DNA of 37,490 bases from Bacteroidales bacterium (lineage in GTDB: Bacteria; Bacteroidota; Bacteroidia; Bacteroidales; UBA3824), in NCBI GenBank assembly GCA_017535325.1, contig JAFXUC010000086.1:1-37490 (forward strand). The letters run 5' to 3'. Below the pieces are notes generated by a model. That model had not been told where the DNA came from. It ran no database searches and was given only the letters and a program-made list of their open reading frames with translations. The position numbers and the translations under genes were made by a program. How positions within the stretch are numbered: position 1 is the stretch's first letter; each line of letters starts with the position of its first letter. Shown piece by piece: positions 17,541-26,191 of the stretch.

Positions 17541-18680
17541 TTATTTAATCTCCTTTTCCGCTTTTACAAAAGTGTCACAAATGAAGTCGATTTGCTCACT
17601 GGTTAATGCTGCATACATCGGAAGGGTTATTTCATTATCTGTCACATGCTCCGTCCGTGGCAGTACGGCGCCAAGTTCCTTATATGTGGAAAAACGATGA
17701 GCTGCTGGATAATGAACACTTGTCTGGATGCCGGCATTATGCATATAATCACGAATTCTGTTACGCCGTTCCTTGTTAGAGTTTAACAAAACTACCGGGA
17801 AAATATAGTTGCTAACGAATTCTGTATTATCTGCAAAAGGAACTACTATACCTTCAACATTGCCAAGGCGTTCAACATATTGTTTACGGACGTTAATGCG
17901 GGTGGCAAGATCACCGGGTAGTTTCTTTAATTGTTCAATAGCAATGGAAGCCCTGATGTCATCCAAACGGAAGTTGTATCCCAAACAAGTAATATCGTAC
18001 TCTGTCGCGTGTCCACTTGCACGTTGATAACTCATTGTACTCATACCATGACTACGGATAAGGCGTGCTTTCTTTTCCATCTCTTCATTGTTGGTGATGA
18101 ACATTCCGCCTTCTCCTGTCGAAATATTTTTGTTGGAAAAGAAACTGAACGCAGCGCAATCCCCAATAGTTCCTAGTTTTTTACCTCGGTACTCTGAGAG
18201 AGGTCCATGACAAGCATCTTCAATTACTTTAAGATTATGTTTTTTTGCAATTGCCATAATCTCATCCATCTTCGCAGGAAATCCAGCCATATGAACTACT
18301 ACAATACCCTTGGTTTTTGGCGTAATCTTGCGCTCAATATCTGCTGGATCAATATTTATATGGTCTGAACCAACAATATCAGCAAATACTGGGGTTGCAC
18401 CTACATAGCGAATACAGTTGCAAGAAGCGGCAAAAGTTAATGAAGGACAAATCACCTCATCACCAGGGCCAAAACCACACACCATACAACAGACGTGGAG
18501 GGCATCAGTGCAGTTGCTCATACTCACTGCATACTTCACTTTCCACATATTAATAAACATCTGTTCTAACTCAGCATTTTTTGGTCCTGTGGAAATCCAA
18601 CCAGACTTGATAGTATCATATGCTGCTTGAGCCTCGCGCTCGTCAAAATTAAGATTAAAAAGAGGAATTTTGTATGCCAT
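17541..18680 (-). CDS. DegT/DnrJ/EryC1 PLP-dependent sugar aminotransferase
   Basis: A 379-aa fold-type I PLP enzyme that aminates a keto-sugar nucleotide. SGWISTGPKNAELEQ lies at 26-40, SNCTDALH at 55-62 binds the PLP phosphate, VIEDACH is at 152-158, and the Schiff-base lysine is K184 in FSFFSNKNISTGEGG. The ATG at 18680 (MAYKIPLFNL) is 4 bases after the dehydratase stop and matches family starts; the frame extends a few codons further but would overlap the upstream gene. With the dehydratase it should give a 4-amino- (or 3-amino-) deoxysugar. It is the second aminotransferase of the locus, the other being cut by the left edge. Confidence 0.95.
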   Translation of the reverse strand: MAYKIPLFNLNFDEREAQAAYDTIKSGWISTGPKNAELEQMFINMWKVKYAVSMSNCTDALHVCCMVCGFGPGDEVICPSLTFAASCNCIRYVGATPVFADIVGSDHINIDPADIERKITPKTKGIVVVHMAGFPAKMDEIMAIAKKHNLKVIEDACHGPLSEYRGKKLGTIGDCAAFSFFSNKNISTGEGGMFITNNEEMEKKARLIRSHGMSTMSYQRASGHATEYDITCLGYNFRLDDIRASIAIEQLKKLPGDLATRINVRKQYVERLGNVEGIVVPFADNTEFVSNYIFPVVLLNSNKERRNRIRDYMHNAGIQTSVHYPAAHRFSTYKELGAVLPRTEHVTDNEITLPMYAALTSEQIDFICDTFVKAEKEIK

Positions 18681-18684
18681 AATT

Positions 18685-19893
18685 TTACATTTTTTGATCA
18701 AGGTTCTTTCCCTTTTCTTCGTGTTGGAAATTGGGAATAAAACCTTTTATCGCTTCAACAACTTGATTTTTAGTGAAATCAGGTTTAGCAAATATGTTTT
18801 CTAATTCAGTGAAAAAATTGTCAACTTCATTCATCGGACGGCGGGAGGTCTCCTCAACAACGCCAAGTGCCTTAAACCTTTGCATATTGATTTTTTCGCC
18901 AAGTACATAAAACTCCTCGTATGCCTTTTCACCCGTAGTGTCACTTTTGAAATACACCACAGGGTATTTGTCCGAATCATACGACATTTGGTCAGCATAT
19001 TCTTTGGCGGAATTATCATCCTGACATTCAACCTTTTGAAAGCCTTGTACCTTTACAAAGTCATCGCAGACAGACGAAAAGGTCAACATTTGATCCTCTC
19101 CAAGTTTTGGAAAGAAAACTTCGCCGCCTTTGCCAAGGATGCACGCCAGCATACAAATCTGACCGCTTTCTTCGGGCGACACAAAATATCTCTTTACATC
19201 ATTAGGCGCGGCGAGAGGCTGTTTTTTCTGCATACGGTGAATCCAGCCGTCAGGCAGTGAACCGTTTGAAAAAGCGACATTGGCAAACCTTGCCGTAGTA
19301 ACCTTGAAATGAACATTGTATGCCATCACCAAATCCTCCATTATTCGTTTGCTTGCGCCCATAATGTTTACGGGATTTGCGGCTTTGTCGGTGGACACGC
19401 AGAAAAAATGTTTAGGAGGATAGACACAAAGCAAATCCATCAGTTTCTTTGCCTTGATGTCGTTGTTTTCAATAAGAGCCTGAACAGAATACTTGTCTTT
19501 TTCACTTCTCACGTGTTTGTGAGCCGAAAAATTAGCCACAATGTCGAAGCCCTTTTCTTCTCTGAAAATTCTTTCAAAAATCGGGTCGGCAAAATTAAGC
19601 GTATAGCACCTAAATTCGTCGGGACAGAAAAGTCCTTTGGTAGAACGCACGTCCCTGACAAGTTCTGCCAGACCGTTTTCGTTCAAATCGACAACGACCA
19701 TACTCTTGGGTTCAAACCTCAGCACCGCCTTGATAAAAGACGAGCCAATCGAACCCGCACCACCAATAACGCAGACTTTTTTGTCTCTAATTTCTTTGGA
19801 CAAAGCATCTTTATTTGCCTCAATGTCAGGCAAAAACATACTTTGACTGCGAAATGTAACGCTATCAGAAATGAATTTTGAAAGATTGAACAT
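18685..19893 (-). CDS. CapD/LegB-family NDP-HexNAc 4,6-dehydratase
   Basis: A 402-aa soluble dehydratase of the polysaccharide-biosynthesis CapD family. GGAGSIG at 44-50 binds NAD(P). STDKAANPVNIMGASKR at 167-183 carries the Met-Lys (M178, K182) variant of the SDR catalytic site that defines UDP-GlcNAc 4,6-dehydratases of the PglF/FlaA1/LegB type. RFANVAFSNGS follows. It lacks the membrane half of PglF. The ATG at 19893 (MFNLSKFISD) is chosen because the upstream open frame to 19986 runs through a strong hairpin and has no family similarity. It is the first gene of the minus-strand operon, so its product probably starts the amino-sugar branch. NDP identity (UDP or GDP) is undetermined. Confidence 0.93.
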   Translation of the reverse strand: MFNLSKFISDSVTFRSQSMFLPDIEANKDALSKEIRDKKVCVIGGAGSIGSSFIKAVLRFEPKSMVVVDLNENGLAELVRDVRSTKGLFCPDEFRCYTLNFADPIFERIFREEKGFDIVANFSAHKHVRSEKDKYSVQALIENNDIKAKKLMDLLCVYPPKHFFCVSTDKAANPVNIMGASKRIMEDLVMAYNVHFKVTTARFANVAFSNGSLPDGWIHRMQKKQPLAAPNDVKRYFVSPEESGQICMLACILGKGGEVFFPKLGEDQMLTFSSVCDDFVKVQGFQKVECQDDNSAKEYADQMSYDSDKYPVVYFKSDTTGEKAYEEFYVLGEKINMQRFKALGVVEETSRRPMNEVDNFFTELENIFAKPDFTKNQVVEAIKGFIPNFQHEEKGKNLDQKM

Positions 19894-19920
19894 AATATTA
19901 TTTGACAAGATTTCACATCC

Positions 19921-19975
19921 TTTCCTCCCCCCAAAAATATCATTTTTCAGAGGTTTTCTTTTTGGGGGAAGGAAA
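19921..19975 (-). promoter_or_regulatory. Strong leader hairpin before the polysaccharide operon
   Basis: On the minus-strand transcript, arm TTTCCTTCCCCCAAAAA (19975-19959) pairs with TTTTTGGGGGGAGGAAA (19937-19921) over 17 base pairs with a single G-U wobble, around a 21-base loop. No U-run follows, so it is not a classic terminator. The 3' arm ends 27 bases before the dehydratase ATG and contains a purine-rich stretch that could act as a ribosome site. A role in translational control, RNA stability or attenuation is inferred. Confidence 0.7.
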
Positions 19976-20046
19976 ATGAAATTCAAAGTTTATTTCGTCC
20001 GTATAGATTGCTCCACAGAGTCTTGTAAACAATGAAATTTCAAGTG

Positions 20047-20054
20047 CAAAATTA
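20047..20054 (-). promoter_or_regulatory. Candidate -7 box for the polysaccharide operon
   Basis: The minus strand reads TAATTTTG, matching the Bacteroidetes -7 consensus TAnnTTTG. It would give a leader of roughly 145 bases containing the hairpin at 19921-19975. No good -33 TTTG is seen at the proper spacing. The intergenic stretch 19894-20165 otherwise holds only AT-rich sequence and a plus-strand match (TATATTTG at 20060-20067). Confidence 0.45.
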
Positions 20055-20139
20055 GCATTTATATTTGAAACTGTCCGTTAAAAAAATGTTAAAATCATAA
20101 AATATTTTTTTTATGCGAAATTTTAAGAAAAAAAATAAT

Positions 20140-20147
20140 TAACTTTG
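20140..20147 (+). promoter_or_regulatory. Candidate -7 box for the Wzz-like gene
   Basis: TAACTTTG matches TAnnTTTG, 18 bases before the ATG at 20166. This would leave a very short leader. The -33 element is not evident, so a start further up, from TATATTTG at 20060-20067, is possible. Confidence 0.45.
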
Positions 20148-20165
20148 TCAAAAATTTTTTTCAAG

Positions 20166-21329
20166 ATGAATAACGAACAAAACATTAATAATCAGGATAA
20201 TAAATCCGATTTGAGCCAAAAAGATTTCCATGAAATCGTGATGAAACAATATGAACTGATTAATTCCCAGTTCAATACAATCCGTCAAATGCAAATCGAT
20301 CAGGAAGAAAGAGATGCTGAATTTGACCTTTCACGTCTTATTCCGGGCTTTCTGAGAAAAAAGAAAAACGAGTACAAAGAAACCAACACGCCGACAGAAA
20401 AGAAACCATCCGTGTTTAGAAAGTTTTTTGATTTTCTACTGCTTGCAGTTGCAAAAAACTTAATTCTCATCGGAGCGTTTACGATTGTCGGCATTGTATT
20501 TGGCATATCATCATATTTTTCGTCTGAAAAAATCTACGACAGTACAATCAGATACTCTTCCGGCGTAATCGACCTCAGTTTTTATGAAGGTAACATCAAA
20601 GAACTCGGCTCTGTTGCTCTAAACGCGCCAGAATATCTGTCAACAAAACTGAATATTCCGGCAGAAGAAGCCGCAAAAATCAAAAATCTGAAATTCAAAG
20701 TTTACGATGGTTTTACAAGGACAAAGAAACGTCAGGTAAACGATACTGTTATTGAGGAATACACTTATTTCCCGTTTTTTGACGTTATACTATCCGTTAC
20801 CGACAATTCCGTTTTGGATGCGGCAGAAAAAGGGTTGACAGAATACCTCGGAAACTCCTCTTACGTAGAAGACCGTCTTAAAAGTTTATCTGTCGGTTTC
20901 AGAACACAGTTAAACGACATCGAAAAGCAGTTGGTCAACATGGATTCTATCACACAGGCAGCAATCAGCCACATGAACGGCAGCAAAGATAATCAATTCT
21001 TCGTTAAAGAAACCGGTTTGGACGGCAAAGGACTTATCCTCAACCAGACCGAACCCGTCGGCGGAATCATAACATCAGTCCTCAACGAAAGCAAAGCCAC
21101 AACCGCACAGAAAGCACTGTTGACAGAACAGTTGGCCGACATTGACAACGACAAATTCAAACTCATAGAAAGCCACTCAGTCAGCAACAGACCATCGTCG
21201 CCTACTTTGAAAACGGTAATTATCAACGCCGCAATATGGTGCGTCTTAGGTTTTATTGCAACACTGATAAAAATTACATTCGTACACCTCAAAAACAGAG
21301 TGAAAGAATTAGAAAAAACAACAAAATAA
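20166..21329 (+). CDS. Wzz-like polysaccharide chain-length determinant
   Basis: A 387-aa inner-membrane protein with the polysaccharide co-polymerase layout. It has a long polar cytoplasmic N-terminus (1-95), TM1 at about 97-117 (LLAVAKNLILIGAFTIVGIV), a mainly helical periplasmic domain of about 230 residues, and TM2 near 350-375 followed by a basic tail. No Walker motif or kinase domain is present, so it is of the Wzz type rather than a Wzc fusion. The SRPSSP-like element common before TM2 appears as SVSNRPSSPTLK. The open frame can start at a TTG at 20145, but the ATG at 20166 (MNNEQNINNQ) is preferred. It is divergent from the glycan operon and probably sets the length of its polymer. 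Confidence 0.85.
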   Translation: MNNEQNINNQDNKSDLSQKDFHEIVMKQYELINSQFNTIRQMQIDQEERDAEFDLSRLIPGFLRKKKNEYKETNTPTEKKPSVFRKFFDFLLLAVAKNLILIGAFTIVGIVFGISSYFSSEKIYDSTIRYSSGVIDLSFYEGNIKELGSVALNAPEYLSTKLNIPAEEAAKIKNLKFKVYDGFTRTKKRQVNDTVIEEYTYFPFFDVILSVTDNSVLDAAEKGLTEYLGNSSYVEDRLKSLSVGFRTQLNDIEKQLVNMDSITQAAISHMNGSKDNQFFVKETGLDGKGLILNQTEPVGGIITSVLNESKATTAQKALLTEQLADIDNDKFKLIESHSVSNRPSSPTLKTVIINAAIWCVLGFIATLIKITFVHLKNRVKELEKTTK

Positions 21330-21357
21330 AAAAAGCGGGATTTACCCGCTTTTTTTA
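21328..21357. terminator. Bidirectional rho-independent terminator
   Basis: AAAAAAGCGGG, a short loop ATTTA, and CCCGCTTTTTTT form a stem flanked by A and T tracts that would serve both the plus-strand Wzz-like gene (stop at 21327-21329) and the minus-strand GH3 gene (stop at 21355-21357). Confidence 0.9.
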
Positions 21358-23793
21358 TTTCATATAAAAATGTGTCAACTTCAAATCCCTGTCTCTTGAA
21401 CTTGTTCCCACATAAACCAAGAAATTACCCGGCTCAAAAACCTTCTGCATTTCCTGATCATAAAAAGTTAAATCGTCTTTGGTCAATTCAAATTCAACCT
21501 GTAAACTTTCTCCCGCTTTCAGCCAAACTTTCTTAAAGGCTTTCAACTCTTTTACCGGACGGACAACGCTCGCAAACTCGTCCCTGATATAAAGTTGGAC
21601 AACTTCCGCACCGTCCACAGAACCGGTATTTTTAACAGTAGTTGTTATCTTAACAGTTTTGCTGTTGGTCAACGTGTCGCGGTTGATTTCAGGAGCAGAA
21701 ACCTCAAAAGTCGTATAACTCAAACCGTAACCAAACGGATAAACAGCATGATTTGTCGGCGGCTCCCAGGCATTTTCAACGTATGAATAAACATTTTTAA
21801 CCGTGTCCAAAATATATGGGAAAATCGTGTCGCCACGGTCTTCAAAAACGTAACTTCTGAAACGGTTAGGCTTCATGTTGTAATAACAAGGCAACGAACC
21901 GGCAGACGCAGGCATCGAAACTGAAAGTTTACCCTCAAAATTATATTTTCCGAACAAAACGTCTGCAACCGCATTGCCGCATTCCTGTCCCAAATAAAAA
22001 CACTGAACCAAAGAATTTGAATTATCGCGGGCAGGTTTCAGATTGAGCGGTCTTCCGCCGAAAATAAGCGTTACAACAGGCTTGCCGGTCTTTTTAAGTT
22101 CCTGATTAAGACGGTTTTGAAAGCCCAACAACTCCAAGTCGTCGCGGTCGCCGCGGTGGTTTTCACCCCACGCCTCACGGGAATACGACACGTTTTCCCC
22201 CATGCACAAAACCACAACGTCAGAAGTTTTGGCAACAGCAACAGCCTGATTGATAAGTTTTTGTGCCGTTTGTTCCGAAATCAAGACCTGATTGTCGTTT
22301 TTCCAAAAAGCAGCGGCAGAATCCGAAAGACGGCAACCTTCGGCATACTCAACTTTTATTTTCTTGTCAGCGGCAAACCTCTTTATGCCCTCCAAAACCG
22401 TAACGCCAGGATAAACCGGCTCAGCCGTATAACCGCCGTAATCCAAACTGTTGGCGTTAGGACCGATAACAGCGATTTTTTTGATTTTCGTACTGTCAAG
22501 CGGCAAAACTCCGTCATTCTTCAAAAGCACCATCGTCTTTCTCGCTGTTTCACGGGCTAAATCCTTATGCGCCTGATTGTTGGTAACACTGTTCATATAA
22601 GCGATGTCGGTTTTCGGATCGTTGTCAAACAGTCCCAAACGCCATTTCAAAATCAAAAGCCGCAGCAAAGCGCGGTTTATGTGCCGCTCTGACAATTCAC
22701 CGCTTTCCACAGCCTTTTCCAACAACTGAAACGTTCCCTCACGTCCGATAATGTCGATTTCGATACCGCTTTTTATAGCAAGTTCTGCCGCCTCCTGATA
22801 CGAAGAAGCCAGATGATTGACGTCATACATTCTGTCAACGGCGTTCTGGTCGGAAACTATCAAGCCTCTGAAACCGAACTGTTTTCTCAACACATCTATT
22901 AAAAGGTGTTTGTTGACTGTCACCGGCAAGTCGCAAACATCGTTGTAAGCCGGCATAACACTCGCCACACCCGCTTTAACGCACATTTCAAAAGGTATGG
23001 AATGGAAGTTCATAAGGTCGTTCATCGAGCCGGTATATGCGGCAACGTTTCGTCCGCCTTCAACCTGTCCGTGTCCCATATAATGCTTTAAAGTCGCAGC
23101 CATCTCCAAATGTCCGTTTTCTCCGGCGTTTTGAAAACTTGTAACGGCTGTCCGTCCGTAAATACCGCAAAGGAACGGATCTTCTGAATACATTTCTTCG
23201 ATTCGCCCGAAACGCGGGTCTCTCGCCAAATCAAGAATCGGCGAAAACAGCATATTAATTCCGCGCGCCTTTGCCTCCTGAGCCGTTACCTCGTAAACTT
23301 TTTTCAGCAAGGTCGTGTCAAAACTGCAACCAAGCGAAATTGCCTGCGGAAAAACCGTTGTCCCCATACTCATAAGACCGTGCAGACCCTCACCGATAAA
23401 AATAATCGGAATCGGATGCTCCAAAGTGTTGTTGTACTCTTTCAGGGAATTGACAATTCTGCAATACATCTCGCCCGAAGTGCCGCCAAAATCAATATTC
23501 ATCAAGCCCATTCCGTAAGGATAATACTTCCGCAAAGTATCAAAATTAAGATTGCCCAGAGAGTCAGCAGCGTCTTTAATAACATAAATACTGCCCGATT
23601 GAAGTTGGGCAAGTTTTTCTTTCAGTGAGAGTTGAGCAATTATTTCACGGGATTTCGTAATGGCCTGGTAAATATACGACCCGCTTTTTGAATCCTCCTC
23701 ATCAACAGTCTCCGCCTGTTTTTGACTGCACGAAGGCAAAAACAGACACAATGCCGCAAACAAAACTGCGGCCGGTAATAATAATCTTTTCAT
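21355..23793 (-). CDS. GH3-family beta-glucosidase lipoprotein (BglX-like)
   Basis: An 812-aa glycoside hydrolase family 3 enzyme, probably releasing glucose or related sugars from beta-linked oligosaccharides. The signal peptide MKRLLLPAAVLFAALCLFLP ends at the lipobox Cys22, so it should be a lipid-anchored envelope protein. The TIM-barrel domain has RDPRFGRIEEMYSEDP (191-206), LKHYMGHG and the nucleophile D315 in VSDQNAV. The alpha/beta sandwich and a C-terminal fibronectin III-like domain (YPFGYGLSYTTF onward) follow. The frame also has an ATG at 23820 overlapping the kinase stop in ATGA; that start would add nine polar residues before the signal peptide, so 23793 is preferred. Confidence 0.93.
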   Translation of the reverse strand: MKRLLLPAAVLFAALCLFLPSCSQKQAETVDEEDSKSGSYIYQAITKSREIIAQLSLKEKLAQLQSGSIYVIKDAADSLGNLNFDTLRKYYPYGMGLMNIDFGGTSGEMYCRIVNSLKEYNNTLEHPIPIIFIGEGLHGLMSMGTTVFPQAISLGCSFDTTLLKKVYEVTAQEAKARGINMLFSPILDLARDPRFGRIEEMYSEDPFLCGIYGRTAVTSFQNAGENGHLEMAATLKHYMGHGQVEGGRNVAAYTGSMNDLMNFHSIPFEMCVKAGVASVMPAYNDVCDLPVTVNKHLLIDVLRKQFGFRGLIVSDQNAVDRMYDVNHLASSYQEAAELAIKSGIEIDIIGREGTFQLLEKAVESGELSERHINRALLRLLILKWRLGLFDNDPKTDIAYMNSVTNNQAHKDLARETARKTMVLLKNDGVLPLDSTKIKKIAVIGPNANSLDYGGYTAEPVYPGVTVLEGIKRFAADKKIKVEYAEGCRLSDSAAAFWKNDNQVLISEQTAQKLINQAVAVAKTSDVVVLCMGENVSYSREAWGENHRGDRDDLELLGFQNRLNQELKKTGKPVVTLIFGGRPLNLKPARDNSNSLVQCFYLGQECGNAVADVLFGKYNFEGKLSVSMPASAGSLPCYYNMKPNRFRSYVFEDRGDTIFPYILDTVKNVYSYVENAWEPPTNHAVYPFGYGLSYTTFEVSAPEINRDTLTNSKTVKITTTVKNTGSVDGAEVVQLYIRDEFASVVRPVKELKAFKKVWLKAGESLQVEFELTKDDLTFYDQEMQKVFEPGNFLVYVGTSSRDRDLKLTHFYMK

Positions 23794-23816
23794 GTAATTG
23801 GTGTTTTTAACTTTTA

Positions 23817-24440
23817 TCATTTTTTTATTTCCTTTATTTTCAACTCTTTGTCAATCAAATCCGTAACTTTGTACAAATCGTTCATCGTGTTGGAAAAATT
23901 CAACTCGTCAATATCTACGATGAGAATTTTTCCCTTGTCGTAAGTACTTGTCCAAGAATTGTACTTTTCGTTAAGTTTTGACAAATAATCAGGCGAAATA
24001 CCCGCTTCGTACTTTCTGCCGCGCTTTTTTATCTGTTTCAAAAGCGTCGGAACGGCGGCTTTGAGATAAATCAACAGGTCCGGCGGCTGCAAAAGCGAAG
24101 TCGTAAACTCAAAAATGTCAAGGTAATTTTTGAAGTCCCTCTCGCTCATAAGGTTCATTTCATAAAGGTTTTCGGCAAAAATATAAGCGTCCTCATAAAC
24201 CGTTCTGTCCTGAACAATATCCTTTCCGGAGTTTTTTATGTCAAGGATTTTCCTGAGCCTGCCGTGCAAAAAATACACCTGCAAATTAAACGCCCAACGA
24301 GGCATATCATCGTAAAAATCATTAAGATACGGATTTTCTCCCGCATCTTCGTAATTCGGAATCCAACCGTAATGTTTAGCCAAATTGTCGGTTAAAGTTG
24401 TCTTTCCCGAACCTATGTTTCCGGCGATTGCTATATGCAT
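23817..24440 (-). CDS. Deoxynucleoside kinase
   Basis: A 207-aa P-loop kinase of the deoxynucleoside kinase (dNK/dAK/dGK) family, phosphorylating deoxynucleosides for salvage in the cytoplasm. IAGNIGSGKTTL at 4-15 is the Walker A loop. DRTVYEDAYIFAENL near residue 80 is the DRS-like substrate motif. KKRGRKYEAGIS forms the lid with arginines. ENPYLNDFYDDMPRWAFNLQ matches the substrate-binding region of bacterial dAK/dGK. It is followed by the GH3 gene with minimal spacing, probably a shared transcript without functional relation. Which base is preferred is unclear. Confidence 0.92.
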   Translation of the reverse strand: MHIAIAGNIGSGKTTLTDNLAKHYGWIPNYEDAGENPYLNDFYDDMPRWAFNLQVYFLHGRLRKILDIKNSGKDIVQDRTVYEDAYIFAENLYEMNLMSERDFKNYLDIFEFTTSLLQPPDLLIYLKAAVPTLLKQIKKRGRKYEAGISPDYLSKLNEKYNSWTSTYDKGKILIVDIDELNFSNTMNDLYKVTDLIDKELKIKEIKK

Positions 24441-24506
24441 AATTTTTTCTTTAAAATAAACGTGTAAAAATAATAATAGAAAAGCAATTATGAAAAAATA
24501 GTTTTA

Positions 24507-24514
24507 TAAATTTG
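24507..24514 (+). promoter_or_regulatory. Candidate -7 box for rpe
   Basis: TAAATTTG matches TAnnTTTG 26 bases before the rpe ATG. The 100-base gap is otherwise AT-rich; a convincing -33 box is not seen. Confidence 0.5.
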
Positions 24515-24540
24515 CAAAAATTTTTTTTAAGAGACCAAAA

Positions 24541-25203
24541 ATGGATAAAAAAGTCATAATTTCGCCCTCAATCCTCTCATGCGACCATGCAAACATAGAG
24601 GCCGAGGCTAAAAAAATCAACAAAAGTTCCGCCGATTGGGTTCATATCGACGTTATGGACGGACAGTTTGTCCCGAACATCACTTTCGGACTGCCTATTG
24701 TCAAGGCTTTTAAGAAACATTCCGAAAAACTTCTTGACGTTCACCTTATGATAAAGACTCCCGAAAATTTTGCGCAGGAGTTCATAAAAGCCGGTGCAGG
24801 CATGCTGACCTTTCATTACGAGGCGACTGCACATTCGCACAGACTAATACATTTCATAAAATCAGCGGGTTGCAAATGCGGCATCGCCCTTAACCCCGCA
24901 ACGCCGGTTTCAATGCTTGAAGAGATAATCTCAGATGTTGACATGGTTTTAATCATGACGGTGAATCCGGGTTTCGGCGGTCAGAAATTCATAGAAAACT
25001 CTTATTCAAAGATTTCGCGCTGCAAGGAAATGATTTTAAGACAAAACTCCAATGCGCTGATTCAGGTTGACGGCGGCGTAGACAACACAAACGCCGGCAA
25101 ACTTCTCAGTGCCGGCGTAGATGTTTTAGTGTCGGGAAGTTATCTCTTTAATGCGGAAAACTTCGACGAAAATATCAGATTATTAAAAAATGCAGCATTA
25201 TAA
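24541..25203 (+). CDS. rpe: Ribulose-phosphate 3-epimerase
   Basis: A 220-aa TIM-barrel enzyme interconverting ribulose-5-phosphate and xylulose-5-phosphate in the pentose phosphate pathway. SPSILSCDHANI holds the active-site Ser/Asp region. VHIDVMDGQFVPNITFG provides metal His and catalytic Asp. LDVHLMI, FHYEA, and MTVNPGFGGQKFI follow, then VDGGVDNTNA with the second catalytic Asp and VSGSYLFNA for phosphate. All landmark motifs are intact and the length is the family norm. It stands alone on the plus strand, converging with the GH5 gene 8 bases beyond its stop. Confidence 0.98.
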   Translation: MDKKVIISPSILSCDHANIEAEAKKINKSSADWVHIDVMDGQFVPNITFGLPIVKAFKKHSEKLLDVHLMIKTPENFAQEFIKAGAGMLTFHYEATAHSHRLIHFIKSAGCKCGIALNPATPVSMLEEIISDVDMVLIMTVNPGFGGQKFIENSYSKISRCKEMILRQNSNALIQVDGGVDNTNAGKLLSAGVDVLVSGSYLFNAENFDENIRLLKNAAL

Positions 25204-25210
25204 TAAGGTG

Positions 25211-26146
25211 CTACTTGTTGTGCTCCAAAATATAATCCTTGCATAATTTTCCCCAGTCGGTGATATTGGTGTCCTTCAAAGGAGCGTCGGGGTCTGTATT
25301 CGGTTTCAAAATCGAGCAGACCTCTTCTTTGTCCGCCATCGACCAGAAAATCATCGGCAGTTTGTACTGCTCCATCAGCGAAAGCCATTTTGAAAACTCT
25401 TCTTCGTTGATTTTGCCGTTGCCGTCGGCACTCATAGAACCGCACTCGGATACAAAAACCGGAACACCCGCTTTCAAGGCCTTTTCAAGCGATTCCCTAA
25501 GCGGCTCTTTGTGCGTGTTGGCATAAAAATGCAACGTATACATCAGATTGTCAACACCTTCTATCGGCGATGAAACGGCAAGGTTAATCTGCTGACACCA
25601 TTGCGGCGTACCCATCAGAATCAAATTGTCAGAATATTTTCTGATAACTTTGCTTATGCTGACAGCGTACTTTTTCAGTTCGTCCCAAGACTGGTTGACA
25701 GGCTCGTTGAAAAGTTCAAAGATTACGTTAGGATAGGTTCCGTATTTTTTTGCCTGAATTTTAAAAAAATTCATTGCGGCTTTCAGGTCAAGGTCGTGCG
25801 AATGGAAATCAATTATAACATACATATTCTGTTTAATTGCCTCCGAAACGACATTGTCGATGCATTTTTGCGCATATTCGGGATTTTTTACATAATCGTT
25901 TGACGGTCCTACACCGATTGAAGCCCTTACAATGTTGCAATGCCATGTTTCTTTCAATTCCTTGACCATATTGGCGGTATAATACTGTCCCCACCAGTTG
26001 TGCCATGAAAAACTTACACCGCGCAAACGCATAATTTCACCTTTGGAATCAACCACGTTTCCCTTTCTTACACTCAAAGGGGAAACCTGAGCGCAAATAT
26101 CAAAACACAATGCGCTCAATAAAATCACAAAAAATATTTTTTTCAT
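25211..26146 (-). CDS. Secreted GH5-family glycanase (cellulase-like)
   Basis: A 311-aa glycoside hydrolase family 5 enzyme, probably an endo-beta-1,4-glucanase of the GH5_2 type. The signal peptide MKKIFFVILLSALCFDICAQ predicts export. The barrel carries LRGVSFSWHNWW, IIDFHSHD, the acid/base E148 in FELFNEP, LHFYANTH, and the nucleophile E234 in FVSECGS, followed by IFWSMADKEE. No carbohydrate-binding module or sorting domain is attached. It has its own promoter-like region and is divergent from the toxin-antitoxin pair. The substrate (cellulose, beta-glucan or mannan) is not determined by the motifs. Confidence 0.94.
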   Translation of the reverse strand: MKKIFFVILLSALCFDICAQVSPLSVRKGNVVDSKGEIMRLRGVSFSWHNWWGQYYTANMVKELKETWHCNIVRASIGVGPSNDYVKNPEYAQKCIDNVVSEAIKQNMYVIIDFHSHDLDLKAAMNFFKIQAKKYGTYPNVIFELFNEPVNQSWDELKKYAVSISKVIRKYSDNLILMGTPQWCQQINLAVSSPIEGVDNLMYTLHFYANTHKEPLRESLEKALKAGVPVFVSECGSMSADGNGKINEEEFSKWLSLMEQYKLPMIFWSMADKEEVCSILKPNTDPDAPLKDTNITDWGKLCKDYILEHNK

Positions 26147-26164
26147 AATTTAAGTTAATGCTAA

Positions 26165-26190
26165 CGTTGTTAAATATATTATATACAACG
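26165..26190. promoter_or_regulatory. Dyad in the GH5 leader, possible operator
   Basis: CGTTGT at 26165-26170 and ACAACG at 26185-26190 form a perfect 6-base inverted repeat around 14 AT-rich bases, close to the expected transcription start of the GH5 gene. It could bind a regulator; it could also be chance in AT-rich sequence. Confidence 0.35.
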
Positions 26191-26191
26191 G

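Noticed and set aside
19309..19881. 190-aa plus-strand open frame
   Set aside because: Lies wholly antisense to the 4,6-dehydratase, whose motifs are intact; the product is Cys/His/Phe-rich with no domain pattern.
19893..19986. N-terminal extension of the dehydratase from 19986
   Set aside because: The added 31 residues are encoded by the hairpin-forming leader and do not resemble the family; the ATG at 19893 gives a normal start.
22117..22560. 147-aa plus-strand open frame
   Set aside because: Antisense to the GH3 gene, no recognisable motif or start context.
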